Assembly (NCBI GenBank): GCA_037447655.1
Contig: JBBHKE010001014.1
Location: forward strand, 28,513-92,512
DNA from: Zygnema cylindricum
Taxonomy: Eukaryota > Streptophyta > Zygnematophyceae > Zygnematales > Zygnemataceae
Length of the DNA stretch: 64,000 nt
Reading direction: 5' to 3'
Positions 11,012 through 23,423 of this stretch are shown here, one piece after another (position 1 is the first letter of the stretch; each line of letters starts with the position of its first letter). The notes beneath the pieces are model-generated. The model was not told where the DNA came from. It saw nothing but the letters and a program-made list of their open reading frames with translations, and ran no database searches. The translations under genes and the position numbers were made by a program.

Positions 11012-12710
11012 CTTCACAAGAGGCTTCACCACAAGGTCCAGCTCAGGCGAAAAAAACGGTTACACCACATGTCTCGGATCATCAAAGGCAGTCAAATCAG
11101 AGACTGCCAACAATTTCAGCTTCGAAATTTCCGGGGGGAAAGAGATCTAGCAACCTTCAGCAAGCAAGCTCCCACTTTGCTTTTTCTGCAGCAACTGATG
11201 AGCCTCTAACAATTCATGAGGCCTTTTCATCACCTGAGAAAAATCATTGGATCGAGGCGGCGAACGATGAAATGAAATCTATTATGGAGGCACAGACGTG
11301 GGAGTTGGTGGATCTTCCTCCACGTAGAAAAGCCATCGGCAACAAATGGGTATTCGAGGTGAAGTTGAATCCGGACAACACCATTAAAAGGTATAACGCC
11401 AGACTAGTGGCCAAGGGGTATAATAAAAAAGAATGTATTGATTTTGAAGAAACCTTCTCTCAAGTTTTTAGATTTCCTACTGTCAGAATCTTGCTAAGTC
11501 TAGCGGCTATAGAGAATATGGATAACAACAAATAGATGTTAAAACTGCTTTCTTGCATAGAGAATTAGAAGAGACCATCTACATAAAACAACTTGATATG
11601 TAAGTAAAAAAAAAGAAAGGAGGAATTGGTGTGTAAACTGATGAAATCTTTATTTGGGATGAAAGAAGCCCCCAGACAATGAAATTTGAAGTTAGATGAG
11701 TTTTTGACTGGACTAGGTTTTAAGAGAATTAGCTCAGATCATTTTGAATATGTTCTACAATGGGAGGATGAGATAATTTACATTGTTTTGTATGTGGATG
11801 ATCTATTATTAATAAGTAAGTCAATGGATGAAATAAACTGCATTAAAACAACTTTAAGGTCTAGGTTTGAGATGAAAGACCTCAGAGAGGCCAAGTATAT
11901 CTTAGGTATATAGGTAGAAAGAGACAGAAACAAAAGGCTGATTATATTGACTCATAAAGAAGCAATAGGTAACATGCTAGAAAGATTTGAAATAAAAGAT
12001 GTGAAAGGATCTATAACTCCAATAGAATTCAGGCAGAAATTGGAAGGAATTGAGTTTGACTCTGAACAATGGTTTGTGAGAGTCTAGAGACAGGGGAGGA
12101 AGAGTTTATGGCTTCAAAGCCATATATACAGGTAGTTGGAAGTCTTATATATTTTATGAATTGTACGAGACCCGACATTGCAACAGCTGTGGGAGTCCTG
12201 AGTAGAAGTCTGCAGAATCCTGAAAAGGCAGATTGGGAAGCAGCAAAAAGGGTGTTGAGATATGTTGCAAGTATTCGAAATCTCAAGCTTGTACTAGAAG
12301 GAGGAGAGGTGAAAATACAGACATGGAGCGATGCTAGCTATGGAGACATGCCAAGCCGAAAATCTACGACTAGCTTTGTTCTTAAGATTGGAGATGTAAC
12401 TTGCTTCTGGAGTAGCAAATTACAAAAGGTTACAGCTCAATCCACAATGGAGTCAGAATATATGGCAACATCTTCCGCCCTCAAGGAGCTCCTATGGGTT
12501 AAGTCCATTTTACAAGAACTTGGGTATATGCAAACTTGTCCTCAAGCTATCTGGTGTGACAACCAGGCAGCTATTGCAATTTCCTCTAACTTTGGCCATC
12601 ATTTTAAAAGCAAACACATGGATGTGAGACTTCACTTTGTTTGAAAAAAGTACTTGCAAAAGTCGTTAAATTGTGTTATTTACCGGATGTGAAGATGGTG
12701 GCCTTCTAAG
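11008..12710 (+). pseudogene. Degenerate copia reverse transcriptase-RNase H, element A1
   Basis: The linker ends FPGGKRSS. The RT then begins NHWIEAANDEMKSIMEAQTW and continues KWVFEVKLNPDNTIKRY and LVAKGYNKKE. The catalytic YVDDLLLISKS lies at about 11790-11820. RNase H follows (SDASYGDMP, TAQSTMESEYM, IWCDNQAAIAIS, KHMDVRLHFV). Stops and frameshifts occur near 11535, 11910 and 12644. The frame stops soon after the usual end of copia pol, and the purine-rich tract before 12773 marks the 3' LTR junction. Confidence 0.8.
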
Positions 12711-12772
12711 TTAGGGTTTTGCAGAGATGCTATTGTACTTAGTGAGTTACTAAGTCTAAGGATTTAGAGGAA

Positions 12773-13799
12773 TGTTGTAATATATAAATCTTTATTTCAG
12801 TAAATAGGGGTAATATAACTTTGAATGTTTTCTAAGTAGTCTTCTGTAGTATTTACCTTAATTAGCGTTACAGTAGCAAAAAGTACAGTAGAGTGTATTG
12901 TACTTTTGCAGGGACACGTGTCGGCAAAAGAACGTATGTAGTTTTTTCGGAGTGGCGCCGATAGTCAGCCATACGTTTGACGCAGTTGACGATTCGATTC
13001 AAAGGATGGGACGAACGGGATTTGAACCGGGTATTCCAAAAATATATGGTACAGTTCGACGATACCATTGTAGATTGAATTTGTTCCAACAAGCGTGATT
13101 CACTTGGGACCAAAAGCGTGATCACGAGGGACCACAAGCGTGATTCGCGTGGGACCACAAGTGACGAAGCACTTAGGTGCTTTGTACTACACGACCACAT
13201 TCGGTTGGACTTTAGCGATTACCGCTGACTAAGCATTTGGAACGTTTAGTGTACAGTTCGAACGTTTTGTGTACGGTTCAATATCTGGAAATATTTGAAT
13301 AACATTGTTTTGTAGTTTAGTGGAATAAAAAATAGTGTTCCATTAATCAGGTTTTTAGAAAGTAATAATTAGGGTTTTGAGGTACGATGACGTACAGGTA
13401 GGATGCTTTGTCGTTAGTCAGGATAATAACCGTAGTAACGGTAACCCAAATTAGTGTAGATCAGTAGATATATACTGTGGGTATATAACTTAGGACTTAG
13501 CCAATTTTGTTGCATCCAGTTTTGGGAATATGATTATATAAAAAGGCAGTTTTTGGGAAACTTCCAGACATCATATCTTATGGTTTACCAAGTCATTTGT
13601 GCTACAATTTTGGGAATTCTCAGGTTATTGAATTTTATATCACTGTGGCATATTTGAGGCATATTGGCCTTTTGAGTCATATTTTGTGTGAGATCGAAGT
13701 TGGATGTTGAGTAGGTACTTTAATAATTTATGTTGATTTCATGTCTACTTCCACTACTACTGCTGGTCCTCCTCCTACAACAGTGGTTGTAGAAAAACA
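12773..13799 (+). repeat. Family A LTR shared by tandem elements A1 and A2
   Basis: Starts TGTTGTAATATATAAATC after the purine tract that ends A1. It ends TAGAAAAACA before GGTTATGGGCC, which begins a second internal region. It therefore serves as the 3' LTR of A1 and the 5' LTR of A2. From about 13070 it is identical to 7831-8560, at a constant offset of 5239 bp. Confidence 0.8.
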
Positions 13800-15139
13800 G
13801 GTTATGGGCCTTTTGTCAAGAATTCGTATCTTCATTGGCCAAAAGTATGCTTAATAGGAGGCGGTGGTTGAATCATCGTTTGAAACTGCTGACTTATTGG
13901 GGGTCTTGGATAGCTCCATTGATGAAACAGATCCAACTTGGGCGAAAAAGAATTCAATGGCAAGGAACAATCTAATTTTTTGTATTTCAAAAAATTTGGT
14001 CATGTCTCGACTGAAAAATGAAGAAGGCGAGCGAGATTTGGACATCACTAAAATCCGACTTCGAGAAAGCGAATATTTAAGAAGAGCTCTTGGTGGCTGG
14101 AAAATTTGGGGATACAAATACTCGAGGGGTACTATGGTCGAGTATTGTGATAATTTTCGTGCACTCATTGATGCTCACTCTTCTGCTGGGGGGTCATTTC
14201 GTGAGTTTCTACAGGCAGCTTTGCTTATTAGAGGTCTCCCTAGTAGCATGAAGGGTGTGTCTATTCAATTAAAAAGTCCTTATAAAGCTAGCTGGTCATT
14301 TCAGGTAGCATATAATCTTATATTGGAGGAAAACACTAATACAAAACTCCTTGAAGGAAAAAAAAGGTTGAAGCTTTTTTCGCAAACGTTGACAATAGAA
14401 ATCAGACTAATCAGTACAAGAGTCAGTTTAACTAGAATCAAAATCAGTTTAATCAGTCCAATCGGAGGGAGAATACGCCATCTTCTACTACTTGTTTTTT
14501 TTTTTTGAGAAGGGTCATGGATATTGGTACCGTCCTAAGCAAAAAAAGGCTAATGAAACAGGTTTATATAGGCCAGGTTGGCAGCAAAGCGAATATCATA
14601 GAGGCTTTTCTAAAAATCCTACCCGTGGAAATGCTCTTTTTTCAGCTTTTGTAACTGCTGCAGATGAGTCTTTAAGCTTCAATGAGACAAAGGATGCGGA
14701 GTTATTTGCTATAGCGGCATCCATGGAGGGTCCTAAGGATGTAACTGCTACAGATGAGTCTTTAAGCTTCAATAAGACAGAGGATGCGGAGTTATTTGTT
14801 ATGGCGACAACCATGGAGGGTCCTAACGATGCACCATGGATCATGGACACGTGAGCGTCTGCCCTCATGTGTTGCAATAAGGCGCCTTTTACGAATCTGC
14901 AGCAAACATCTCCAAAAAGTATTTACTATGCTTGTGGCATGAGTGTTCAAACCTCAACTCAGGGTGATGTATCTTTAATGGTAGATGTGGGGGAAAAGTT
15001 GGTCGAAAGAACCCTTCACAATGTTTTGTTAGTTCCAGACTTTAAAAAAAAAAAATAATCTACATCATTAGTGGAGAGCAAAGGCTTTTAAGTCATTCTG
15101 AAAGGAGGTAGAAAGGTTGTTAGCAAGAAAAGGAAAGTA
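13741..15139 (+). pseudogene. Degenerate copia gag-protease, element A2 (left half)
   Basis: This is an apparently exact copy of 8502-9900 at an offset of 5239 bp, including the same premature stops, the same poly-T damage at the zinc knuckle and the same internal DESLSFN duplication. It starts inside the shared LTR. It is interrupted at 15144 by element B, and its pol half resumes at 27475. Sharing every inactivating lesion with A1 shows that the duplication came after decay. Confidence 0.85.
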
Positions 15140-15144
15140 GCAGT

Positions 15145-15959
15145 TGTTGTTCTACAACCACCGGTGCAGGTGGAGGAGCAGCAGTAGTAGTAGAAGTAGA
15201 CATGATACACTCTCAGAAGCTATCAAGAATCCAACCAAACGGCTGTTCTTAAGTGCTCACCAATTCTTATACAAGCATCGAAACCTCACAAAACTCAATG
15301 AGAATATAGAGTAGCATCAACAATGATAACTCCCAAAGTTATAGCACAATTGACCCAACAACACTCAAGATATAATATTCAGAAGTTTCCCAAAAACTGT
15401 CTACAGTTTTACTACTTGGAAGTCTAGATACATCATGTGTTCTGAGTCCTAAGTCTTATACTAGTGTTGTACCGGCAATACCAGTGTACCTGAGAGGTAC
15501 GTCAAGCTGCCAAGATAATACTAAGCTACCACTGAGCTACCACTGAGCTACCACTGAGCTACCACTAAGCTACCATTGAGCTACCACTGAGCTACCCACT
15601 AAGTTACCACTGAGTTCCCACTTAGTTGACTAGAATCGTATCTATCGCAGTTGCTCTATCCTGTACAAAATCACATTAAGAATATCAGACGTTGCGTTGT
15701 TCGTACGTACCATATCAAATATAATCGTGGTTGCCTTGTCCTGTCTGTGTTGCAGCTTCGCTGCTGCGCTGCTCTGCTGTATAGCAGCTATTCTGCTGTA
15801 TAGCAGCTGCTCTGCTGTATAGCAGCTGCTCTGCTCTATAGCAGCTGCGTTGCTCTGTTGTATAGGAGTTGCGCTGCTCTGTCTGTATAGCTGCTGCGCT
15901 GCTCTGTCTTTAAAGGAGCTGCGTTGCTCTGAGACTGAAAGCTTTCCTAAAAGACAACA
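15145..15959 (-). repeat. 3' LTR of element B
   Basis: Read on the minus strand it begins TGTTGTCTTTTAGG and ends GTAGAACAACA. It includes the gag start MSTSTTTAAPPPAPVVVEQQ at its end. It carries an 11-bp minisatellite, GAGCTACCACT and variants (about 15530-15610), and a CAGCTGCTCTGCTGTATAG-type tandem (about 15770-15910). At 815 bp it is longer than the 5' copy (796 bp), probably through repeat-number change. Confidence 0.85.
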
Positions 15960-16119
15960 CTCCCCTAAAGCTTTAGACTCAGTATCGCGGTGCAGCTGCG
16001 GTGATAAACTAGCGCAGCATCGCAGCATAGCAATATAGCAATTAGCAAGTCACCCAGTCCCACTACCTCACAATGGTGGATTTATCGCAGAGTGGCAGTA
16101 TAGCAGTGCAGTAATTCAA

Positions 16120-19100
16120 CTATTCACTTAATCCCACTGCGTCCCTACAATACTTCAGCTTAGGAGCAGGAAGGGCTTTAGTGAGCATATCAACAATCAT
16201 TTTTGCATCTGGCAAATAACATAATTTAAGCACTCTAGAGAACACTTTTTCTCTTACAAGTGTAATCGTACATCCATGTGCTTGCTTTTGAAGTGATGAC
16301 TCGGGTTAGAAGGAATGGCAATGGCAGCCTGGTTATCACACCAGATCACCTGTGGACCAACTTGCATGTATCCTAGTTCTTGTAATATGGATTTTACCCA
16401 TAAGAGTTCTTTGAGGGCCGAGCTTGCTGCCATATATTCTGACTTCATTGTCGACTGTGCAGTAACCTTTTGAAGTTTGCTGCTCTAGCAACAAGTACCT
16501 TTCCCAATTTGTAGAACGAATCCTGAGGTGGATTTTCGGCTTGGCATGTCGCCATAGCTTGCATCAGTCCATGTTTGCAGCTTGACTTCTCCTCCGCCTA
16601 GAGTGAGTTAGAGATCTTTAGTTCGACCAAATATCTTAAGACTCTCCTTCCTGCATCAAGATCAAATTTTCTCGGATTTTCTAGACTCCTGCTCAGTACC
16701 CCGACTGCTGCAGCAATGTCAGGACGGGTATAGTTCATGAAACATATTAAGCTTCCCACTATCTGCTTATAAGGTATTTTGCCATAGGATCATTTTCCCC
16801 TGACTCTAAATACTCGCTAACAATGACACCTGGTTCTGTCTCTTCTCCCTCTAACTTCTGCCGAAACTCCATTGGAGTGAAACATTTTTTTGCCCCCCGC
16901 ATTCCGTACTCATCTAACATGTTTCCAATAGCCTTTTTTTGAGTCAATTTTATTATTTTCTTATTTCTGTCCTTCTCTACCTGGATACCCAAAATATATT
17001 TTGCCTCACCGAGGTCTTTCATCTCGAACCGTGAGTTTAGAGCAGTTTCGATTTTGTTAATTTCAGCAATTGATTTGCTAATTAATAGCAAATCATCTAC
17101 ATATATTGCTATATACACTATCCCATTTTCACCTTTTAGAACGTAGACAGAGTGATCAGAACTTATCCTTTGAAATCCTAGACTAGTCAAGAATTCATCA
17201 AGCTTTATATTCCACTGTCTAGGGGCCTATTTTAGGCCGTACAAAGATTTTAGCAACTTGCATACTAAGTGCTTATTTCCTGGTTCCACATACTTTTTAG
17301 GCTGCTGCATGTAAATGGTCTATTCTAGTTCTCCAAGCAAAAAGGCCGATTTTATATCCATCTGATGGATTTCTATATCTTGTATAGGAGCTAGGGACAG
17401 CAAAATCCTTACTGTTGGAAATCTTACAACCGGAGAAAATGTTTCTTCAAAATCGATTCCTTCCTTTTGATTGTATCCCTTCGCCACAAGTGTGGCCTTA
17501 TAGCGTTCAATGGTGTTATCGGGATTTAACTTCACCTTGAATACCCATTTGCTGCCGATCGCTTTTTGGTCCGGAGGAAGGTCCACAAGCTCCCATGTTT
17601 GAGCCTCCATGATCGACTTCATTTCGTCGTTTGCCGCCTCAATCCAGTGATTCCGCTCTGGTGATGAGAAGGCCTCTTCGATGGTCAAGGGCTCCCTGAG
17701 ACTGCTGAGTAGGCAAAGTGAGAGCTTGCTTGCAGGCGGCTGCTTGATCTTCTTCCCCCCGGAAATTCTGAGGCTGAGATCGTCGGATGCCGATCATTGC
17801 GCTGATTGCGGTGGTTGCGATCCGTGTCTTCCTGATTGCGCTGTTGGTCTATCTGGACCCGAAGTTGGTGAGGAACTTGGAGAGAGTCTGACTCCGGAGT
17901 CATTACCGGAGTTTGTGGAATCTGCGGGACAATTTCCTGCATGCAATCTAAGATGACATACTCCTGTACTTTTTGTTGCTTTTGCTGCTCTGTCATTTAA
18001 AATAAATCTATGGAGTCTAGTTCATCTTTAACAATGATGTTTCTAGCTACAACTATTTTCTGCCTTTCAAACACAAAGACGCTATAACCTTTTGAGTGAT
18101 CGTCATATTCTAACAGAATACCCGGTAATCCCTTTGGTTCCATTTTCCATCTATTTGTAGACGTATCCAATATAAAGCATTGACTACCAAAGACCTTGAA
18201 ATGGCTAGCATCTTGTTTGCTACCTGTCCAGATTTCGTAAGGAGTTGTTTCTACCGATCTTGATCCTATCCTATTTTTAGTATAAACTGCACAATTTAGA
18301 GCCTCAGCCCAAAATTTCGGATCCACATTTTTGTCTGCGAGCATCGACCTAGAGCTTTCCATGAGAGTTCTATTCAGTCTTTCCGACACCCCATTTTGTT
18401 CCGGTGAAAATGGAACAGTCAATAGATGACTAATGCTTTCCTCGAGTAAAAAGGTTTCAAATTCTTTCGATGTATATTCACCACCATTGTCCGATCTGAG
18501 CTGCAAAATAGATGAATTATGAAGTTTTTCAGCCCATGCTTTATAGTGTTTGAAGTGACCAAACACTTCACTATTCTCTTTCATGAAGTAAACTTTTATA
18601 AACCTGGAGAAATCATCTGTGAAGGTGACCATATATTTCATCCGTCCGATAGATGGAACCTTCGCCGGACCAAAGACATCCGAATGAATTTGTTGTAAAA
18701 GTTTCGTTGACCGATGCTCAGACTCCTTAGGAAATGGCAATCTGTGGATTTTGCCTAAAGCGCAACCATCGCATGTTTTGACCGGCCCATCTGTGATTGA
18801 TAAACCCTCTATTTTTCCAGCAATGACCATTTTCCTCAAACTATCATAATTAACATGGCCTAATCTTTTATGCCACAACTCATCTGAGTACAAAATACCG
18901 GAGTACAAAACATCATTCTCCTTTGTATTAGCCATATCCATGCAATACATCTTGCTACTATCTGTAGTACCTGTAACCGCAACCTTGCCATTTTTGCTAA
19001 CAACCTGCCGACCATTTTTTAAATTAACCTCAAAGCCTTTGCTCTCTACCAACGACGTAGAAAACATATTTTTCTGAAAGTCAGGCACAAATAAGACATC

Positions 19101-19151
19101 CTGAAGAGTCCTTTCAATTGCTTTTCCTTCTACATCAACTAGTAAAGACAC
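16120..19151 (-). pseudogene. Degenerate copia pol of element B (protease end to RNase H)
   Basis: The domain order on the minus strand is normal for copia. VDVEGKAIERTL is the end of protease. The pre-integrase motif is ELWHKRLGHVNYDS with CDGCALGK. The integrase core has IHSDVFGP, LRSDNGGEYTS and FSPEQNGVSERLNRT, so all three acidic residues are present. RT has [17 protein letters not shown] and YVDDLLLISKS. RNase H has YMAASSALKELLWVKS, IWCDNQAAIAI and KHMDVRL, and the tail is DMLTKALPAPKL. Integrase is the best-preserved part (one open frame, 19151 to about 17997). Stops after IDLF, GELE and SLYGLK (a Gln codon turned into TAG) and frameshifts near 16500-16760 inactivate the rest. Confidence 0.85.
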
Positions 19152-20200
19152 TGAAACTCTGAGACCTCCATAAGTCCTCAGAGTGGACAGCTTCCAAGAA
19201 GCCTCTAGGATAATCCTGACCCCTTTGTGTTTAAGCAAAAATAACTGCCACCCTGGCAGACAAAAACTCAGACCAACTTCACCCCTGTGAAGACAAGACT
19301 CCCTTGAGTCGATAGCAAAAAGAATCTCTGAATTTGCTCCCCTGAGCAGTAAGTTATGGAGGGTCAAAGTTGACCTTTTGTACAGAAGCTCTCTGGGAGA
19401 GAGGGTCCTATCTTCTAATTTTTCTAAGTCCTATCTCTCTCACAGACTCTATCTACTGATGTACGGAACCAATCAGAATTGAGTTCCGTACGCAAAAGTA
19501 CAGCTGCCGGTGTACTTTATGTACGGATATTGTACGACATGGCAAAAATGTCGACACATGTCAAATCCGGATTCGGTGCCATAATCTCCGGAGATTCCAC
19601 AATCCAACGGAATTTCGCCACGCGTCATCCGATGTGGCGATGGCCATAAACCGCCGAAATCTTCCTCCGCGATCTCGGCGCTAATCCCGGCCGTCCGATT
19701 AAATTCGGCTTTAATCGTAGCCGTAATAAATACATGCGCGGTATTTGTTTCTTTTACGAAACAAATTCGCGGTAATGATTTTTGTCCGTACCGTAAGTCG
19801 TACATTATATATTACTGGATCTATGTATCCCGTAATTCATTCCAGTTAAATGGTTTATCGCTAATATACATATCTAAATAATTATCAAACTATATGCTAG
19901 GTAACACTACCGCTAGATTAAACGGCTAAGGCTACCGGCTACTTTGTGTCTGCCGGCCGGCAGGTACAAGGATCAAATCCTGCCGCCGGCACATACATTT
20001 TAATTAAATATATAAACCCTAATATAAAATTCCCGTAAACCTCAGGATAGCCAAGGTAGCCATGGCTCTAGCTTCCTCTCCAATTTCTCAGTGACTGCGA
20101 CAAGTTTGAGAGTTGGAGAGAGAAGTTAGAGATAGACTGCCTCGACTACTATATTTCTTTTCAGACCTAGAAAATACTAATAAAACCATTAGTTTCTACA
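19152..20200 (-). repeat. 3' LTR of element C
   Basis: On the minus strand it begins TGTAGAAACTAATGG after the purine tract AAAATAAGGGGAG and ends CTCAGAGTTTCA. It is 1049 bp, the same length as the 5' copy, with roughly ten differences seen by eye (about 1%). It includes the gag start codon ATGGAGGTC and an antisense tRNA-like stem-loop at 19951-19991. Confidence 0.9.
19951..19991 (+). repeat. Antisense tRNA-like stem-loop in C LTR
   Basis: TGCCGGC pairs with GCCGGCA and encloses a T-arm-like hairpin, AGGATCAAATCCT. The same structure is at 25353-25393 in the other LTR. The solo LTR has a sequence-divergent but still paired version at 40588-40628. It lies on the strand opposite to the element's transcription. 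Confidence 0.55.
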
Positions 20201-20213
20201 CTCCCCTTATTTT

Positions 20214-20891
20214 CTAGTCAATCTTTAATTTCAGACCACACTTCTCCCTGCAAAAAATTAGCTTAGGGGAAGGCACAGGTTTGGTCATCATATCTGCTAC
20301 CATCTCACTATCTGGTCTGTACTCTAAACTGATTATTTTGTTTTCTACTTTCTCTCTAACAAAGCAGAGTCTGATGTCCATGTGTTTGGCTTTAAAATGG
20401 TGTTTAGGATTGGCAGAAATAGCGATTGCTGCCTGATTATCATAAAATATTTTCTGCACACCACTCTTAAGGTGACCAAGCTCACCAAGCAAAGACTTGA
20501 CCCACATCAATTCTTTTACAGCAGAGCAAGAGGCCATATACTCAGCCTCCATGGTGGACTGAGCAATAACCTTTTGCTGTTTGCTACTCCAACAGCAAGC
20601 CCCATCACCCACATATAATACATATCCAGAAGTACATCTCCTCATCGGAGCATCACCATAACTGGCATCACTCCAAGTAGTGATGTCAGTATTCTCCCCA
20701 CCCAAATGCAACCATAGATCTCTAGTTCCTACCAAGTATCTAAGGACTCTCTTAGCTGCCTCCCAATCCTTCTTAGTGGGAGCATTTAGACTTCTACTCA
20801 GCACTCCTACAGCTGCAGCTAAATCCGGCCTGGTACAATTCATAAAATAGATTAGACTTCCCACTACTTGCCTGTAAGGAATAGTCTGCAT
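20214..20891 (-). pseudogene. Copia RNase H domain of element C
   Basis: An open frame of 225 codons at the end of the C polyprotein. Motifs in order are YRQVVGSLIYFMNCTRPDLA, then WSDASYGDAPMRRCTSGY with the first acidic residue, then AQSTMEAEYMASCSAVKELM with the catalytic Glu, then FYDNQAAIAIS with Asp, then KHMDIRLCFVREKV. The tail is ADMMTKPVPSPKL. RNase H removes the RNA strand of the RNA-DNA hybrid during reverse transcription. The domain is intact, but an in-frame stop separates it from the RT upstream (SPEE-stop-KFMQTIPY). That stop makes it part of a broken gene, although a single base change accounts for the break. Confidence 0.85.
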
Positions 20892-20897
20892 GAACTT

Positions 20898-21776
20898 CTA
20901 TTCTTCAGGAGATAATTCCTCGTCTAAGACTATGACTCCTTCTTCCTCACTCCCCTCACTTCCCTTCTTCAATTCCATTGGAGTTGTACAACTATTAGCT
21001 TTATCCATTTGAAATTTTTCAAGCATGTTCCCTATTGCTTCCTTTTGAGTCAATCTTATAATTTTTCTTTTTCGGTCTCTCTCTACTTGAATTCCCAAAA
21101 TATATTTTGCTTCCCCCATATCCTTCATTTCAAATCTCCCCTTAAGATCGGTTTTCAGTTTATTAATTTTTTCCATTGATTTACTTAAAACAAGCAAATC
21201 ATCAACATAAATTGCAATAAATATAAAACCTTCCTCATCTTCGAAAACATAGATTGAGTGATCTGAGCTGATCTGAATATATCCTAGACCGGTAAGAAAC
21301 TCATCAAGCTTCTTATTCCACTGTCGGGGCGCCTGTTTCAAACCATAAAGAGATTTAATCAGCCGGCATACCTTACTCTCCTCTCCTTCTTCCACAAACC
21401 CTTCGGGTTGTCGCATGAAGATCTCCTCTTCTAATTCTCCATGCAAAAAGGCTGTTTTGATGTCCATCTGGTGCACTTCCATGTCTTCCGCCGCTGCTAA
21501 ACTGAGAAGTATGCGGACGGAGGGAAATCTGACCACCGGGGCAAAGGTTTCCTCGTAGTCAATTCCTTCCTTTTATGTAAATCCCTTTGCCACTAATCTG
21601 GCCTTGTAGCGCTCGATTGTGTTATCTGGGTTCAGTTTTAGTTTGAAAACCCACTTACAACCGATTGGTTTTCGGTTAGGTGGACAGTCCACCAGCTCCC
21701 AAGTATCGGCTGCCATGATTGAAGCCATCTCCTCATTGATGGCTGTCTTCCACCGGTTTCTTTCTGGACAAGTCAT
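20898..21776 (-). pseudogene. Copia reverse transcriptase of element C
   Basis: Visible motifs are [107 protein letters not shown] and the catalytic IYVDDLLVLSKS. One stop breaks the domain at LVAKGFT-stop-KEGIDYEETF, where other copies have Gln (CAA to TAA). All catalytic residues remain. It lies between integrase and RNase H, as is normal for copia. Confidence 0.85.
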
Positions 21777-22369
21777 CGCCTCTCGATAAGTTTGAGGTTC
21801 ATCTTGATGAGATAGTTTAGTTACCTTGTTATTAACCTGTTTTTTTCTTGCAGTCTTTTGCTACTTCTCCTCCCTCCCTCAAAATCTGAGGCCGGAATAG
21901 ATGGTTCTCGTGGATTCTTTCGAACAAACTCGGCTTCTCCCCTATCCCTTGATTCCGAATCAATTTCCACCACGTCTTCCGCTTCGAGTAGAGTTGTCAC
22001 TGGAGTTTCCACAGCCGAGTCCTTTTCAGTCTGATTTGTTCCTGCAAGAATGTCATCGTCTCTAAAACCTGGATAGTTAGGAAGCTCAAAGTCATCAGAA
22101 TTTTCTGACTCAAATCTGATTTTTACTGACTTTGTATATTTGAAGGGATCCACAGACTTTCCTTCATCCATAACTACTAGATGCTTTACTAAGATTATAT
22201 CTTCTCTTTTTAGATCATAAACTCTATATCCTTTAACATCCTCATCATATCCTAATAAGTATCCCGGTTTTCCTTTAGGATCTAGCTTCCAATTGGACCG
22301 ATCAGTATCTAGACTGAATACTTGACTGCCGAAAACCTTTAAATGAGATAAGTCTGGTTTCCGGCCTGT

Positions 22370-23030
22370 CTATCTCTCATAAGGTGTTTGATCTTTTATA
22401 GCTGAAGTAAGAACTCTATTTTTGAGGTAATTAGCACAGTTCATTGCTTCTGCCCAAAACCTTTTTCCTATCTTCTTATCCGACAACATACTTCTAGCAC
22501 TATCACTTAGTGTTCTATTTAACCTTTCAGCCACCCCATTCTGTTCCGGGTTTTCTGGAATTGTCTTTTGGTGTTGGACCCCATCTTCCCTCATAAAATC
22601 CTCAAACTGGTTAGAAGCATACTTTCCACCATTGTCACTCCGTATTCTCTTGATTGGAGTTTCATGGAGTTTTTCGCTCCATGCTTTATATTGTCTAAAA
22701 CAATCCTGAGCTTCTGACTTGTTTTTCAAAAAATACACCCGGGAATACGGAGACCAATCATCAATCATAGTCATCATAAATCTCTTCCCCCCCGGTAAGG
22801 GCACTCTAGCTGGTCCCCAAATATCTGTGTGTACTAGATCTAGAATTTTTTTCTCCCTTATAGGTGGCTGTTTTAGGAAAGGGTAATTTGTGTGCTTTAC
22901 CTTGAGCACATCCACTACAATCACTTATATCATCACTCTCACTGAACTGAATCCCTTCCACCACACCCATCTTTTTCATCTCTCTTAACTTATCTAGATT
23001 CACATGCCCAAGCCTCTTATGCCACATCAT
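22370..23030 (-). pseudogene. Copia integrase of element C
   Basis: The pre-integrase motif is MMWHKRLGHVNLDKLREMKK with CSGCAQGKAHKLPF. The core has VHTDIWGPARVP, IRSDNGGKYASNQFEDF and NPEQNGVAERLNRTLSD (D, D, E all present). The region ends FWAEAMNCANYLKNRVLTS. There is a frame change between the zinc motif and the core (about 22860). A TAG replaces Trp in TPYER-stop-TGRKPD at 22370. The enzyme would insert the cDNA into the genome. Confidence 0.85.
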
Positions 23031-23423
23031 AATTTCATGAACACCACTTTAATAAAGTTTCTTCGTTTCATTACTTAAGATCAGCCTAAACATCCCATGG
23101 CTACCTTTCTCAGCAATGAAATAGACATCCTCCTCAAAACTAGCAGTAAAGACTCCTTCCCTACTGGTAGTGAAAAAACCCTTATCATCTAATATAGATG
23201 TAGAAATAAGGTTTTTGTTCAGCTACGGAATAAACAATACATCGGAGAATGTTAATATGGATGTCTTTCCTTCTACTAACACTTTCACATCTACCAATCC
23301 TACAAGAGTAGTGGTGACTATCCTCCCATCCCCGTACTCTATCTCTACGGTGGGAATCTTTCTTATCTTATTGAACAGGTGCCTATCCTTACACATGTGC
23401 ATGGAGGCACCTGAATCTATAAT

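Noticed and set aside
19473-19805. 110-codon minus frame, repeated at 24875-25207
   Set aside because: It lies inside the two C LTRs, so duplication reflects LTR identity. The solo LTR does not keep the frame.
19921-19992. Functional tRNA gene
   Set aside because: Only a T-arm-like hairpin and an outer stem are clear. A full cloverleaf with an anticodon arm could not be built, so it is listed as tRNA-like.
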